Shown here in pieces: positions 1 through 9,912 of a stretch of 64,000 nt of DNA. A program made the translations under genes and the position numbers. How positions within the stretch are numbered: the first letter of the stretch is position 1; every line of letters begins with the position of its first letter. Source of the DNA: JBBRBB01 sp963830175. Its GTDB lineage: Bacteria; Bacteroidota; Bacteroidia; Chitinophagales; Chitinophagaceae. The DNA lies in NCBI GenBank assembly GCA_963830175.1, contig CAWHKV010000002.1, positions 744,001 through 808,000 on the forward strand, given 5' to 3'. The notes beneath the pieces are model-generated. The model was not told the DNA's origin and searched no databases. It saw nothing but the letters and a program-made list of their open reading frames with translations.

Positions 1-827
1 TTATGAAGATGAACAACATGAATTTCGAGAGCAGGTTACAGGTAGGTGATTCAATTAAAGTTCCGGCAACTGCAAAGGTTCAACCTAAACCTTCTGTTGA
101 TGATAAAGAATTCACTGTTACCATTGTACAGAAGAGATTTATTCCGATTAAATATGTTGTTGTAAAAGGCGATAATTTATACCAGATAAGCAAGCGGTTT
201 AATGTTCCCCTGGATGAGCTTAAAACATTTAATAATATTGTTGATGAAAATCTTAAGGTTGGGCAGGTACTTATTATTAACAAACCCACGGATGAACATG
301 CACATGATAGTATGAATCTGCAGGCAATTAATGACTCTGTTCCGGTTGAAAAGTCTAATGCTGATACCCTCAAAACAATAGTAGACTATACAAAAAAAGT
401 TAAGGCTGAATTAGAACCAAAGATTAGCAATACGACATCCCAGGAAGAAATCAATTACGAAAAAATTAATGCTGAGCCCGTTAAAGCCAGTATTGCTGTA
501 CCAGGAGACAAAGGATATTTTTTTGATGAATTTGGAAAAGACGTTGATGGAAAAAAACCCGGTACAATAAAAGGTATCGCCATGATTTTTAAAACTGCTG
601 CAGGATATGAAGACCATAAGTATTACATACTCATGGACAATTTAATGCCCGGCGCTATTGTTAAAATAACCGCAGATAACGGGAATGAAGTGTTCGCAAA
701 GGTTTTGTGGAACATGGAAAATATTAAGGAAAACAAAGGTGTAGATTTTAGGATAAGTAATGCTACCGCAGATGCGCTCGGCATCAACGATTCAAAATTT
801 AATATTACCATTAGCTATTTTAAGTAG
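1..827 (+). CDS. LysM peptidoglycan-binding domain protein (5' end cut by window)
   Basis: The visible part gives at least 274 residues, read from base 3. A full LysM domain covers about residues 50-95, with YVVVKGDNLYQISKRFNV at its start and LKVGQVLIINKP at its end. LysM domains bind the GlcNAc-containing backbone of peptidoglycan, so a cell-wall or periplasmic role is likely. The first residues (FESRLQVGDSIKVP) look like the second half of another LysM repeat, so the ATG at base 3 is probably internal and the true start lies upstream of the window. The C-terminal 100 residues or so match no domain I recognise. The stop overlaps the 3' end of fmt on the other strand by 8 bases, a tail-to-tail arrangement. 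Confidence 0.8.
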   Translation, partial: MKMNNMNFESRLQVGDSIKVPATAKVQPKPSVDDKEFTVTIVQKRFIPIKYVVVKGDNLYQISKRFNVPLDELKTFNNIVDENLKVGQVLIINKPTDEHAHDSMNLQAINDSVPVEKSNADTLKTIVDYTKKVKAELEPKISNTTSQEEINYEKINAEPVKASIAVPGDKGYFFDEFGKDVDGKKPGTIKGIAMIFKTAAGYEDHKYYILMDNLMPGAIVKITADNGNEVFAKVLWNMENIKENKGVDFRISNATADALGINDSKFNITISYFK

Positions 828-1770
828 CAGATACTTCAAAAAACTTTCTATTACCCCGTAAAAATTCCTGTGCGGTCATTCTTTTTTTTCCCTCTAGTTG
901 CAGGTTGGTTACACTTATCCAGCCATCTGCGCAGGCAAATTTTATAAATAATTCTCCATCAGTTTTTACGTAACCGGGAGGTGCATTAGTTACCCCTTTT
1001 TCTTTTTCGGAACTGAAAATTTTAAGCACTTTCCCGTGCACCATACAATAGGCACCGGGTTGTGGTGAAAGTCCGCGTATTAGATTATAAACATCTTCAA
1101 CGGGCTTATCCCAGTTAATTTTACATGTTTCTGAAAATATTTTTGGGGCATGTTTCAATTTTTCTTCCACGCCTATTACCTGCTGATTTATTTCGGCAAT
1201 GTTATTTTGTTGTAACCCTTTAATGGTTTTTACCAGTAACTGTGAACCTGTTTCCTTAAGGCGTTCATAAAGTTCTCCCGCCGTTTCATTATCACCGATT
1301 GCTACTTTTTCCTGCAATAAAATATTCCCTTTATCAATTTCATGAACCAGCTTAAAAGTTGTTACACCAGTTTCTTGCTCGCCATTTATTATGGCCCAGT
1401 TAATAGGTGCTGCACCACGGTATTGTGGAAGCAATGATGCATGCACATTGATGGTTCCCAGTGTTGGTAAAGACCATACAACCTCTGGTAACATCCTGAA
1501 AGCCACGACCACCTGCAGGTCGGGTTTTAAATTTTTTAATGAATTGATAAATTCGGGATTCTTTAATTTTTCGGGTTGCAGAACGGGTATTCCTTTTTCA
1601 ACTGCATATGTTTTTATAGCACTTTGGTGAAGTTTCATTCCCCTTCCCGCAGGTTTGTCTGGTGCAGTTACAACAGCCACGACATTAAAATTATTTTCGA
1701 CAAGTTGTTTTAAAGAAGCTACTGCAAAATCAGGCGTTCCAAGAAATATTATCCGCAAATCTTCTGTCAT
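820..1770 (-). CDS. fmt: methionyl-tRNA formyltransferase
   Basis: This 316-residue protein formylates initiator methionyl-tRNA using 10-formyltetrahydrofolate. The N-terminal formyl transferase fold is clear: IIFLGTPDFAVASL near residue 8, and NVHASLLPQYRGAAPINWAI around residues 107-126. The latter contains the catalytic Asn-His and the SLLP folate-binding signature. A C-terminal tRNA-binding domain follows from about residue 205. Length is normal for the family. The start sits 11 bases downstream of the end of the NamZ-like gene on the same strand, so the two may be co-transcribed. Confidence 0.97.
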   Translation of the reverse strand: MTEDLRIIFLGTPDFAVASLKQLVENNFNVVAVVTAPDKPAGRGMKLHQSAIKTYAVEKGIPVLQPEKLKNPEFINSLKNLKPDLQVVVAFRMLPEVVWSLPTLGTINVHASLLPQYRGAAPINWAIINGEQETGVTTFKLVHEIDKGNILLQEKVAIGDNETAGELYERLKETGSQLLVKTIKGLQQNNIAEINQQVIGVEEKLKHAPKIFSETCKINWDKPVEDVYNLIRGLSPQPGAYCMVHGKVLKIFSSEKEKGVTNAPPGYVKTDGELFIKFACADGWISVTNLQLEGKKRMTAQEFLRGNRKFFEVSAT

Positions 1771-1781
1771 TCGTTCGCTAT

Positions 1782-3011
1782 TTAAAAATCTTCATATAGC
1801 AAATATTTTTTCCTAATCAATTTAAATGCACACAAATCGGACTGCCAGCTTTTTCGAATTTCAATTTCTGGTTTTCCTTCCTTTATTTGCTTTCTTAATA
1901 AGGAATTTCCCGCCAGTTTATTAAAAAAATAATCTTCTTCATTACCAGATTTTGGTTTAATAAAAAAGTTTTCTTTATCTGGAAATAGTGAATAAGCCTG
2001 AAGCAGCCACGATAAATCGATGTTATCAAAAGCATTGTTTTCACAGGTGTTCCAACCATAGCATAACTGGTTTTTTAATTTTGGATTTTTTGCTCCTTCT
2101 GTTTCTTGTGGGGTAAACGAAAAGAGATTTTTAGGTAATGACGGATGACCTATATAACAAAATGGTGCCGTTGTGCCACGCCCTTCACTCAAATTCGTTC
2201 CTTCAAAAAAACAAGTGGATGGATAATTATAAATGCTTTGCATAGTTGGCAAATTAGGTGAAGGTTTTACAGGCAAGGTGTATTTGCTTTTATGGGTATA
2301 ACCCCCGCATTTTATAACCTGGAAGTGAAAAGATGTATCAGCAGAATTTTTTGCTTTAAGATAATACGCATATTTATTGTTTGCCTTTTCGCTGTTTAAC
2401 CAACCTTCCCCCGCAATCATAAAAGCATATTCACCAAGGGTCATACCATACACTACGGGCACAGGCTGCATACCAACAAAGCTTTTGTATTTTTTTTCAA
2501 GAACCGGACCGTCAACAAAATACCCATTGGGGTTGGGGCGATCGAGTATCATCATAGGTTTGCTGTTTTCAAAAGCCGCTTCCATTAGGTATTGGAGGGA
2601 TGATATATAGGTGTAGAATCTTACCCCCACATCCTGAATATCAAATAAAATCACATCTACATCAGCAAGATCTTCAAATGAAGGTTTTAGTTTTTTACCA
2701 TAAAGTGATACGACCTTGATTCCTGTTTTTGTATCAGTATAAGAATCTAATTTTTCTCCTGCATCTGCCGTTCCGCGAAACCCATGTTCAGGTGCAAATA
2801 TCTTTACAATATTTACCCTTAATTTTTGCAGGGAGTCTGCCAAATGTGTTTGCCCGATCATACTTGTATTATTCGCAAACAGAGCTACACGTTTGTCTTT
2901 AATTAATGGCAAATACACTTCTGTTCTATTTGCCCCGGGGTAAATACTTTGGGAATGTAATTCTTCCCCTTTAAAAAAAAGTGCGACTAATAACAATACA
3001 AAATACTTCAT
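1782..3011 (-). CDS. namZ: DUF1343 / NamZ-type exo-beta-N-acetylmuramidase, secreted
   Basis: The 409-residue protein begins with a signal peptide (MKYFVLLLVALFFKGEELHS). A DUF1343 domain follows, with RVALFANNTSMIG, FAPEHGFRGTADAGE, DVILFDIQDVGVRFYTY and LDRPNPNG, all hallmark segments of the family. Characterised members (NamZ, glycoside hydrolase family 171) release N-acetylmuramic acid from the ends of muropeptide glycans, so a role in peptidoglycan turnover or recycling is likely. Substrate in this organism is inferred, not seen. It is divergent from the dehydrogenase at 3443 across a 431-base spacer. Confidence 0.88.
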   Translation of the reverse strand: MKYFVLLLVALFFKGEELHSQSIYPGANRTEVYLPLIKDKRVALFANNTSMIGQTHLADSLQKLRVNIVKIFAPEHGFRGTADAGEKLDSYTDTKTGIKVVSLYGKKLKPSFEDLADVDVILFDIQDVGVRFYTYISSLQYLMEAAFENSKPMMILDRPNPNGYFVDGPVLEKKYKSFVGMQPVPVVYGMTLGEYAFMIAGEGWLNSEKANNKYAYYLKAKNSADTSFHFQVIKCGGYTHKSKYTLPVKPSPNLPTMQSIYNYPSTCFFEGTNLSEGRGTTAPFCYIGHPSLPKNLFSFTPQETEGAKNPKLKNQLCYGWNTCENNAFDNIDLSWLLQAYSLFPDKENFFIKPKSGNEEDYFFNKLAGNSLLRKQIKEGKPEIEIRKSWQSDLCAFKLIRKKYLLYEDF

Positions 3012-3442
3012 ATGCCTATATAATTACATCTTATTAAATAATACCGTTTGTCATATACCACAGCCCTAAAGGTTTTATAAATATTATTTTTATTTAAATA
3101 GCTAATCCTCCTTAAGGAAACTTTCACAGTTAATTGTAAACAAAGTAAGTCTCCTTTTTTCTCATTCCTCGTATGTTTAAACCAAGCTAACCTAATGCCG
3201 AACAAAAAAACCGCTTTAACCGAAAAATACATCAAAAGCATTTTACACAGTAATTCAGACGTTGCGATCGTAAAACAAATGAATTATTTCAGTAATAAAA
3301 ATGAGAAAATTAAATCTGCATTTCTAGAAATGCATTTTGATGCTTTTTCACATTCTCACTGCTTTATCCTTCCTTCTTAAATTCATCATTAATTATTGAT
3401 ATAATAATCCATTACATTGCAATCACACAAATTGCTTTTTAA
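3012..3442. other. intergenic divergent control region
   Basis: This gap separates two divergently transcribed genes and should hold both promoters. I see no convincing gene. Short frames on either strand (about 60-77 codons) have no recognisable family and poor composition. The one striking element is a perfect 18-base palindrome at 3317-3334. No clean TTTG/TAnnTTTG promoter pair stands out. Confidence 0.5.
3317..3334. promoter_or_regulatory. 18-bp perfect palindrome, candidate operator
   Basis: TGCATTTCTAGAAATGCA reads identically on both strands. It lies about 110 bases upstream of the dehydrogenase start at 3443 and about 310 bases upstream of namZ. Perfect symmetry with no loop is typical of a dimeric regulator site rather than a terminator. 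No regulator gene is adjacent, so function is inference. Confidence 0.35.
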
Positions 3443-4642
3443 ATGCATGTTATTGGTTTAATAAGAGAGGGAAAATATCCTTCAGATAACAGGGTTGCCT
3501 TAACACCTGCACAATGCCGCTGGATTCTGGATAACATTCCCGCTTGTAAAATAATTGTTCAGCCCTCACCTAACAGGTGCTTTTCGGATGATGAATATCG
3601 CAGAGCTAACATTACTGTAGAAGATAATATGGAAAGCTGTTCCATTTTACTGGGCATTAAAGAGGTGCCTGTAAATATGCTTCTTGAAAATAAAACCTAC
3701 ATCTTTTTTTCGCATACCAGGAAAAAGCAGCCCTATAACCGACCGCTATTACATGCCATTATGGATAAAAAAATAACCCTGATGGATTACGAATGCATGG
3801 AGCATGATGACGGCCAAAGAATAATTGGCTTTGGATTTCTGGCAGGTGTTGTAGGTGCACATAATGGTGTAATGGCATTTGGCGAAAGAACAGGTGAATT
3901 TTTTTTAGACAGGGTATATAAACAGAAAGATTACTCAAAATTAATTCACACGTATTTTGGCTTAAAATTGCCCCCGGTTAAAATTGCGGTGACAGGTAGT
4001 GGCAGGGTAGCTCACGGAATTTTAGAAATCATGAACCTGATGGATGTTCAGGAAGTTGACCCTGAAGACTATCTTTCTACAACTTTCAGATACCCTGTAT
4101 ATGTGCATTTAAAAGGTGGCGACCTGTATAGGCACAAGCTTTTAAATAATTATTCCAGGAGCGACTTTCACGCCAACCCCGGTCATTATGAATGTTTGTT
4201 TAAGACATATTGCAGTAAAACCGATATTTTAATGAATGGAATTTACTGGGATGAAACCATTCCACGTTTTTTTACCATGAACGATTTTTTCGATCCAGAT
4301 TTCAGCATTCAAACCATTGCAGATATAACAGATGATGCAGGGGGCAGTGTGCCTTGCAATCTTGGGGATGCAACCAAAGAATCCCCTGTTTACGGTGTTG
4401 ATAAAAGAACAGGAGACAAAACAGATCCCTATCTTAAAACAAGCGTAGACCTTATGGCTGTTGGTAATTTACCAAACGAGCTGCCTCGCGATTCAAGCCG
4501 ATACTTCGGGGAACAATTAATAAAATATATTCTTACCGACATACTTGGTGGCGGCAGCAACGTTACTGAAAGAGCTACTATTATTAAAAATGGTTTGCTT
4601 ACCGACCATTTTAAATACCTCTCGGATTATGCCGCCCATTAA
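3443..4642 (+). CDS. saccharopine dehydrogenase / lysine-ketoglutarate reductase-like NAD(P)-dependent oxidoreductase
   Basis: The 399-residue protein belongs to the alanine dehydrogenase / transhydrogenase N-terminal superfamily. It opens with IGLIREGKYPSDNRVALTP and has YIFFSHTRKKQPYNRPLL and a Rossmann segment IAVTGSGRVAHGILEIM around residue 180. The later stretch ADITDDAGGSVPCN resembles the active-site region of lysine-forming saccharopine dehydrogenase and of the LKR half of aminoadipic semialdehyde synthase. It may therefore make or break saccharopine or a related secondary amine. No lysine-pathway partner lies nearby, so the substrate is uncertain. The next gene starts 3 bases after the stop. 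Confidence 0.7.
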   Translation: MHVIGLIREGKYPSDNRVALTPAQCRWILDNIPACKIIVQPSPNRCFSDDEYRRANITVEDNMESCSILLGIKEVPVNMLLENKTYIFFSHTRKKQPYNRPLLHAIMDKKITLMDYECMEHDDGQRIIGFGFLAGVVGAHNGVMAFGERTGEFFLDRVYKQKDYSKLIHTYFGLKLPPVKIAVTGSGRVAHGILEIMNLMDVQEVDPEDYLSTTFRYPVYVHLKGGDLYRHKLLNNYSRSDFHANPGHYECLFKTYCSKTDILMNGIYWDETIPRFFTMNDFFDPDFSIQTIADITDDAGGSVPCNLGDATKESPVYGVDKRTGDKTDPYLKTSVDLMAVGNLPNELPRDSSRYFGEQLIKYILTDILGGGSNVTERATIIKNGLLTDHFKYLSDYAAH

Positions 4643-4645
4643 GCG

Positions 4646-7600
4646 ATGGTCAATTATTATTGTTTTCCTTTAGGGGTTAACATTAAATTTCACCAGCACA
4701 TTTTATCTTTACCTTTTACCAAAAATTTTATTCTGAGGCTATTTTTTAAAATATTGGCCCGCACAATACTTATTCTTCTCGGGCTTGTATTACTTATTTG
4801 GTTATTGCTGCAAACCGAAAAGGTTCAGAATTTTATTGCCTCTAAAGCCACAACCTACTTGTCGAGGGAGCTAAAAACCGAAGTGAAAATTAAGCACGTA
4901 AGTTTTGCTTTATTTAACAGGATGGACCTGAATAAAATACTGATTCGCGACCGGCAGAAAGACACATTATTATATGCTGGCGCATTAAAAGTTAGAATTA
5001 CCGACTGGTTTTTTCTTAAATCAACAGCTGACCTTAAGTATATCGGGCTCGAAGATGCCATTATAAATCAAACACGTTCAGACTCCATTTGGAACTACCA
5101 GTTTATAGTGGATTATTTTTCTGTTCCCAAATCTTCAGATACTTCTAAAGGCATCACTTTAAATATTCAAAAAGTAGATTTCAAAAAAGTGACCTTTATT
5201 AAAAAAGATTTTTGGATTGGTCAAAATGCTGTAATTAAAACAGGGAGCATGTTACTCGACGCCCAAAAAGTTGATTTTATAACAGGTGATATTTTAATAA
5301 ATTCTGTACAACTTGATAAGCCTTATTACAGCATATATAATTATAAAGGATTAAAACCTCCAAAGAAAAAACCATTTAAAACCGTTAACGATTCTGCCAT
5401 GTACTTTAACCAGGCAGGGATTAAAGTATTGGTTGATAAATGCAATATTACCAATGGCTTTTTTGCCATTCAAAATGGAGAGTCGAAATCTGTAAATAAT
5501 GTATTTGATGGAACTAATATTCGGGTATCCAATATTTTTGGAGATATTTCTTCCTTTGCTTTTATTAATGATACTGTTACTGCGCGGGTAGATGTAAAAG
5601 CTGTTGAAAGAAGCGGTTTTACTGTAAAGCAATTAAAGGCAAATTTTAAATTAACGCCGCAAATAATGCAATTCAGTAACCTGCTAATTCAAACACCGCA
5701 AAGCAGGCTTACCGATTATTATGCCATGCGATATAAAAGCTTTAATTCAGATTTTGCCTCTTATGTTACCAATGTGGCGATGGATTTAAAATTAAAGAAT
5801 GCCAGCATTAATAGTGATGACATAGCATACTTCGCACCTTCTCTAAAAAAATGGAAACAGCGTCTTACCGGATCAGTAAATTTTCATGGAACAGTTTCTG
5901 ATTTTAAAGTGAATGATTTATTTCTGCGTAACAACACTAATACCTATGTGTCCGGCGACCTGGCGATGAAGGGTTTGCCTGATGTAAATCGCACCACAAT
6001 TAAATTTAGCGATGCTATTGTACAAACCAATAGCCGGGAAATCTCATTTATATACCCGGAAATTAATCATATTACCAAACCTAATCTTGCAGCCCTCGGA
6101 AACGTACGGTTTGCAGGAAATTTTACGGGTACTTTCAAAGATTTTGCCGCCAAAGGAAATTTTACCAGTGCGCTTGGTGCCATGTATGCAGACCTGTCTA
6201 TGAATTTTACTAAGTCCCAACCCTCATATCGCGGCAATTTAACAACATCAAGGTTTGATATAGGAAAATTCATTGGCGTTAACGGTCTGGGAAATGTAAG
6301 CTTTACAGGCGATGTAGAAGGGTATAGTTTTGTGCTTGATAAACTGAATGCAAAAATTAATGGAAACTTCAGCAGTCTTGAATTTAATAATTATACATAT
6401 TCCAATTTAAAATTTAATGGAACTGTTGAGAAGAGCCGTTTTAATGGTGAGTTTATTGCGGATGATCCTAACTTCAATTTTACAAGTAGTGTTTTGGTAG
6501 ACCTCTCAGGTAAAATCCCTACCATAAATGTTTTAGGTGATCTTCAAAATATGAATTTAAAAAACCTGAATTTTCTTAAAGAAAATGTTGAGGTTACTGG
6601 CTTATTTGACTTAAACTACGCAGGTAGAAATATTGATGAATTTATCGGTTCGGCCAAAATTTTAAACGCTTCAGTTTTACATAATGGGCTGCGGCTCGAT
6701 TTTGATTCACTCTCTGTTAATTCCTATTACGATACAGAAGGAGACCGTGTTTTAAGTGCCGAAAGCAATGAGTTTGATATAATGGTGAAGGGCGAATATA
6801 ACATAATGGAACTGCCAAATAACTTCCAGGCTTTTCTTAGTAACTATTATCCTGCGTACATTAAACCTCCAAGAAAAATTCCAGTTAACCAGCAGTTCGT
6901 ATTAACAGCAAACACGCGCAATTTTGATAAATATGCAAGGGTGCTCGACAGCAATTTAACGGGTTTAAGCAATGCGACTATAATAGGAAGTATAAACACT
7001 GTTGGTGCAAGAACATTTACGCTTACAGCAGATGTGCCATTTATAAAATATAAAAATTATAAATTAGAAGGTGCCATAATTAATGGCAGGGGCACAACTG
7101 ATACGCTTAATGTAATTGGAAATATAGATCGCATTAATATTAAAGACAGTCTTTATTTTCCTAACACGCAACTAAGTATAATATCCTCGCACGACCATTC
7201 GGTTGTTAAGCTTGCAACCAGTGCCAACATCAATTTAAATAAAGCTGAATTGAATGCTGATGTTTTTACCCTGGCAGATGGGGTTCGAATTAATTTTCAA
7301 CCATCAGCTTTTGTTTTAAACGATAAGCAGTGGGATCTCGAGAAGCAGGGCGAGCTGGTAATACTTAAAAAATTCACCTCAGCGCACAATGTAAAATTCG
7401 TTCAGGGTTTCCAGGAAATATCTTTTGAAACGGAAGAGAATGCCGAAAATACAAGCAACCTCGTAGCCCGTTTAAAGGATGTAGACATGGGCGATTTTAT
7501 GCCCCTGTTTTTACGAAAGCCAATGATTGAAGGAATTGCAAACGGCAACGTTTACCTGCGAGATTTCTATGGTAATTTTAATGCGCAGGCTGATATAAAT

Positions 7601-9499
7601 GCTTCGCAATTCAGGATGGATAACGATTCTGTGGGCATTGTTAAGTTAAGTGCTGATTATAGCAGCAGGAGTGGTATTGTTGATTTTGATGTGTTATCAG
7701 AAAATGAGAAATACGATTTTTCTGCAAGTGGCATGTACAATATTAAAGATTCAGCTGGCAGTCCTCTTAACACCACTGTTCAATTAAAAAATGCAAAGAT
7801 TAATTTCATTAACCAGTTTCTTGGTTCACTGTTTAGCGATATAACAGGGCTTGCAACAGGTGTTATAACATTGCGTGGAAATATTAATGCACCTGTGGTA
7901 ACCGGTAAGGTGCTTTTAAGGCAGGGCGAGATAACTGTAAATTTTACCAAGGTGCGTTATTTCATAGATTCTGCGATCTTTAATTTTAGAGAAGATGCCA
8001 TTGACTTTGGAGAATTTGCAATAACAGATTCCAGGGGAAACGCAGGACTTGTAACAGGTGTGCTGTATGAAAAAGGGTTTCAGGACATGCGTTTTGATCT
8101 AAATTTTTCATCAGATAAATTGTTGCTGCTTGATACAAAGCCACTGGATAATGAAAGCTTTTACGGTAAAATTATTGGGCAGGCATCATTAAGCCTTAAA
8201 GGTCCTGAAGATGATATGCATATGGTAATATCAGGAGAAATTAATGATTCATCCCAAATATATATTCCTACATCCGATGGCGGAGAAAGTACCGATGCAA
8301 ACTTCATTGTGTTTAAAAAATATGGTACTGCAATAGAAGAAATTGTTGCCTCAAGCGAATCTAACCTTACCATAGATGTAGATGTTACTGCAAACAATAA
8401 AGCACAAATTGATGTAATATTAGATGAATTAACAGGTGATATAATTAAAGCAACAGGTAATGGCAGGTTACAAATTCACATGCCGGCAAACGGCGACATG
8501 ACCATGAAAGGCCGCTATAATATTGAAGGCGGAAAATATGATTTTAATTTTCAGTCCCTTGTTAAAAAGCCATTTGAATTAATGCAGGGCGCTAACAGTT
8601 ATATTGAATGGAATGGCGACCCATTTGATGCACAAATAAATATAGATGCTTTATACACTGCTAAAAATGTAAGTCTTGGCAGCCTGGTTAGCAGCTCCGG
8701 CTTAAATCTGGGGGGAACAGTACAGGGCTACAAAGGCGATATATATGTAATAGCGAAATTAACAGGCAGACTAACCCAACCAGACATACGGTTCAGGCTA
8801 GACTTTCCGCAAGGAAGCCCGATAAAAAATGATGATAACTTTAATCTTTTTCTTTCTAAACTGCAAAGCGACGACAATGAGATGTTGAAGCAGGTTACCT
8901 GGTTAATTGTATTCGGATCTTTTTCTCCATACGGCAGTATCAGCGCAACCTCAGACCTGGCGCGCAATACAGGCATAAACACCATCTCTCAAAAAATTGC
9001 TTCTGAAGTAAATAAACTGGTTTCAAATTTTCTTTTCAGGTTAACAGGCGATAAAAGTCTGCGATTCGATATCGGTACGCAAACGTACAGTAGTGCCACG
9101 CTATTTAATAACGGAACATCTGGTTCTAATAATGCACTTGACAGGCAATCTGTAAATCTTAAGTTGAACCAAAGTTTACTCAATGGTAAACTGCTGATCA
9201 CTTTTGGTGGCGATCTTGATTTTAATTTAACCAGTTCATCCGCTGCACAAACCGGTAACTTTCAATGGCTGCCCGATATTTCAGCACAAATTATTTTGTC
9301 TAAAAGCGGCAACCTTAAAGCCATTGTTTTTAATCGCAGCAGCCTGGATGTATATGGCGGTGCAATTGGCAGAAGAACACGGCAGGGCGTAAGCATCAGT
9401 TATAGCATGGATATTGACAGCGATAAACTGTATGGAGACAAACCGAGAACATTAAAATCCCAAAGAAAAGATATTGAGTTTGATCCTTCAACCGATTAA
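4646..9499 (+). CDS. TamB-like translocation/assembly module protein
   Basis: At 1617 residues this is the largest gene in the window. A single transmembrane helix near residues 29-58 (ILARTILILLGLVLLIWLLL) anchors a long periplasmic part built of repetitive short beta strands, as in AsmA/TamB-type proteins. The last 450 residues or so form the TamB (DUF490) domain, with MTMKGRYNIEGGKYDFNFQS and GSPIKNDDNFNLFLSKLQ. TamB-family proteins span the periplasm and help outer-membrane protein assembly or phospholipid transfer. That role here is by family. The only in-frame ATG before the membrane helix is at 4646, giving an unusually long 28-residue lead, so a later non-ATG start is possible. It directly follows the dehydrogenase gene. 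Confidence 0.88.
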   Translation: MVNYYCFPLGVNIKFHQHILSLPFTKNFILRLFFKILARTILILLGLVLLIWLLLQTEKVQNFIASKATTYLSRELKTEVKIKHVSFALFNRMDLNKILIRDRQKDTLLYAGALKVRITDWFFLKSTADLKYIGLEDAIINQTRSDSIWNYQFIVDYFSVPKSSDTSKGITLNIQKVDFKKVTFIKKDFWIGQNAVIKTGSMLLDAQKVDFITGDILINSVQLDKPYYSIYNYKGLKPPKKKPFKTVNDSAMYFNQAGIKVLVDKCNITNGFFAIQNGESKSVNNVFDGTNIRVSNIFGDISSFAFINDTVTARVDVKAVERSGFTVKQLKANFKLTPQIMQFSNLLIQTPQSRLTDYYAMRYKSFNSDFASYVTNVAMDLKLKNASINSDDIAYFAPSLKKWKQRLTGSVNFHGTVSDFKVNDLFLRNNTNTYVSGDLAMKGLPDVNRTTIKFSDAIVQTNSREISFIYPEINHITKPNLAALGNVRFAGNFTGTFKDFAAKGNFTSALGAMYADLSMNFTKSQPSYRGNLTTSRFDIGKFIGVNGLGNVSFTGDVEGYSFVLDKLNAKINGNFSSLEFNNYTYSNLKFNGTVEKSRFNGEFIADDPNFNFTSSVLVDLSGKIPTINVLGDLQNMNLKNLNFLKENVEVTGLFDLNYAGRNIDEFIGSAKILNASVLHNGLRLDFDSLSVNSYYDTEGDRVLSAESNEFDIMVKGEYNIMELPNNFQAFLSNYYPAYIKPPRKIPVNQQFVLTANTRNFDKYARVLDSNLTGLSNATIIGSINTVGARTFTLTADVPFIKYKNYKLEGAIINGRGTTDTLNVIGNIDRINIKDSLYFPNTQLSIISSHDHSVVKLATSANINLNKAELNADVFTLADGVRINFQPSAFVLNDKQWDLEKQGELVILKKFTSAHNVKFVQGFQEISFETEENAENTSNLVARLKDVDMGDFMPLFLRKPMIEGIANGNVYLRDFYGNFNAQADINASQFRMDNDSVGIVKLSADYSSRSGIVDFDVLSENEKYDFSASGMYNIKDSAGSPLNTTVQLKNAKINFINQFLGSLFSDITGLATGVITLRGNINAPVVTGKVLLRQGEITVNFTKVRYFIDSAIFNFREDAIDFGEFAITDSRGNAGLVTGVLYEKGFQDMRFDLNFSSDKLLLLDTKPLDNESFYGKIIGQASLSLKGPEDDMHMVISGEINDSSQIYIPTSDGGESTDANFIVFKKYGTAIEEIVASSESNLTIDVDVTANNKAQIDVILDELTGDIIKATGNGRLQIHMPANGDMTMKGRYNIEGGKYDFNFQSLVKKPFELMQGANSYIEWNGDPFDAQINIDALYTAKNVSLGSLVSSSGLNLGGTVQGYKGDIYVIAKLTGRLTQPDIRFRLDFPQGSPIKNDDNFNLFLSKLQSDDNEMLKQVTWLIVFGSFSPYGSISATSDLARNTGINTISQKIASEVNKLVSNFLFRLTGDKSLRFDIGTQTYSSATLFNNGTSGSNNALDRQSVNLKLNQSLLNGKLLITFGGDLDFNLTSSSAAQTGNFQWLPDISAQIILSKSGNLKAIVFNRSSLDVYGGAIGRRTRQGVSISYSMDIDSDKLYGDKPRTLKSQRKDIEFDPSTD

Positions 9500-9513
9500 C
9501 AGAATGAGATTAA

Positions 9514-9900
9514 ATGAAAGCTGTAGAGAAGTTAAGAATTGATAAATATTTGTGGGCAATTCGCATATTTAAAAGTCGTTCACTGGCACAGGATGCCTGC
9601 GATAAGGGCAAGGTAAAATTCCAGGGAAGCGCAGTTAAGGCATCGCGAAATGTTATGGTAGGCGATGAATATGAAATAAAAACAGAGGCACGCAAATGGG
9701 TTATCCAGGTTACGGGTTTATTGCCATCCCGTGTACAATATATAGAGGCAGTTAAATATTACATTGACCTTACGCCAGAAGAAAAATTGGATGCAGGCGT
9801 GTACCAGCCGACAAGTTTTCATACCGGTAAACGATTAAGTAAAATAGGGCGCCCCACAAAAAAGGAAAGAAGGGATATGGATAGTTTTACCGACGAATAA
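9514..9900 (+). CDS. hslR: S4-domain RNA-binding protein (Hsp15/HslR-like)
   Basis: The 128-residue protein has an N-terminal S4 domain: RIDKYLWAIRIFKSRSLAQ, then CDKGKVKFQGSAVKASR, about residues 7-50. The basic tail GRPTKKERRD is typical of bacterial Hsp15. Hsp15 binds stalled 50S subunits carrying peptidyl-tRNA and helps recycle them. It sits 14 bases after the TamB-like gene and 12 bases before trmD, in a likely operon with a translation theme. Confidence 0.88.
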   Translation: MKAVEKLRIDKYLWAIRIFKSRSLAQDACDKGKVKFQGSAVKASRNVMVGDEYEIKTEARKWVIQVTGLLPSRVQYIEAVKYYIDLTPEEKLDAGVYQPTSFHTGKRLSKIGRPTKKERRDMDSFTDE

Positions 9901-9912
9901 TCAAATTACAAT

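Noticed and set aside
3195..3380. 61-codon frame on the plus strand in the namZ spacer
   Set aside because: No family, contains the palindrome, and the composition looks non-coding; an opposite frame of similar length overlaps it.
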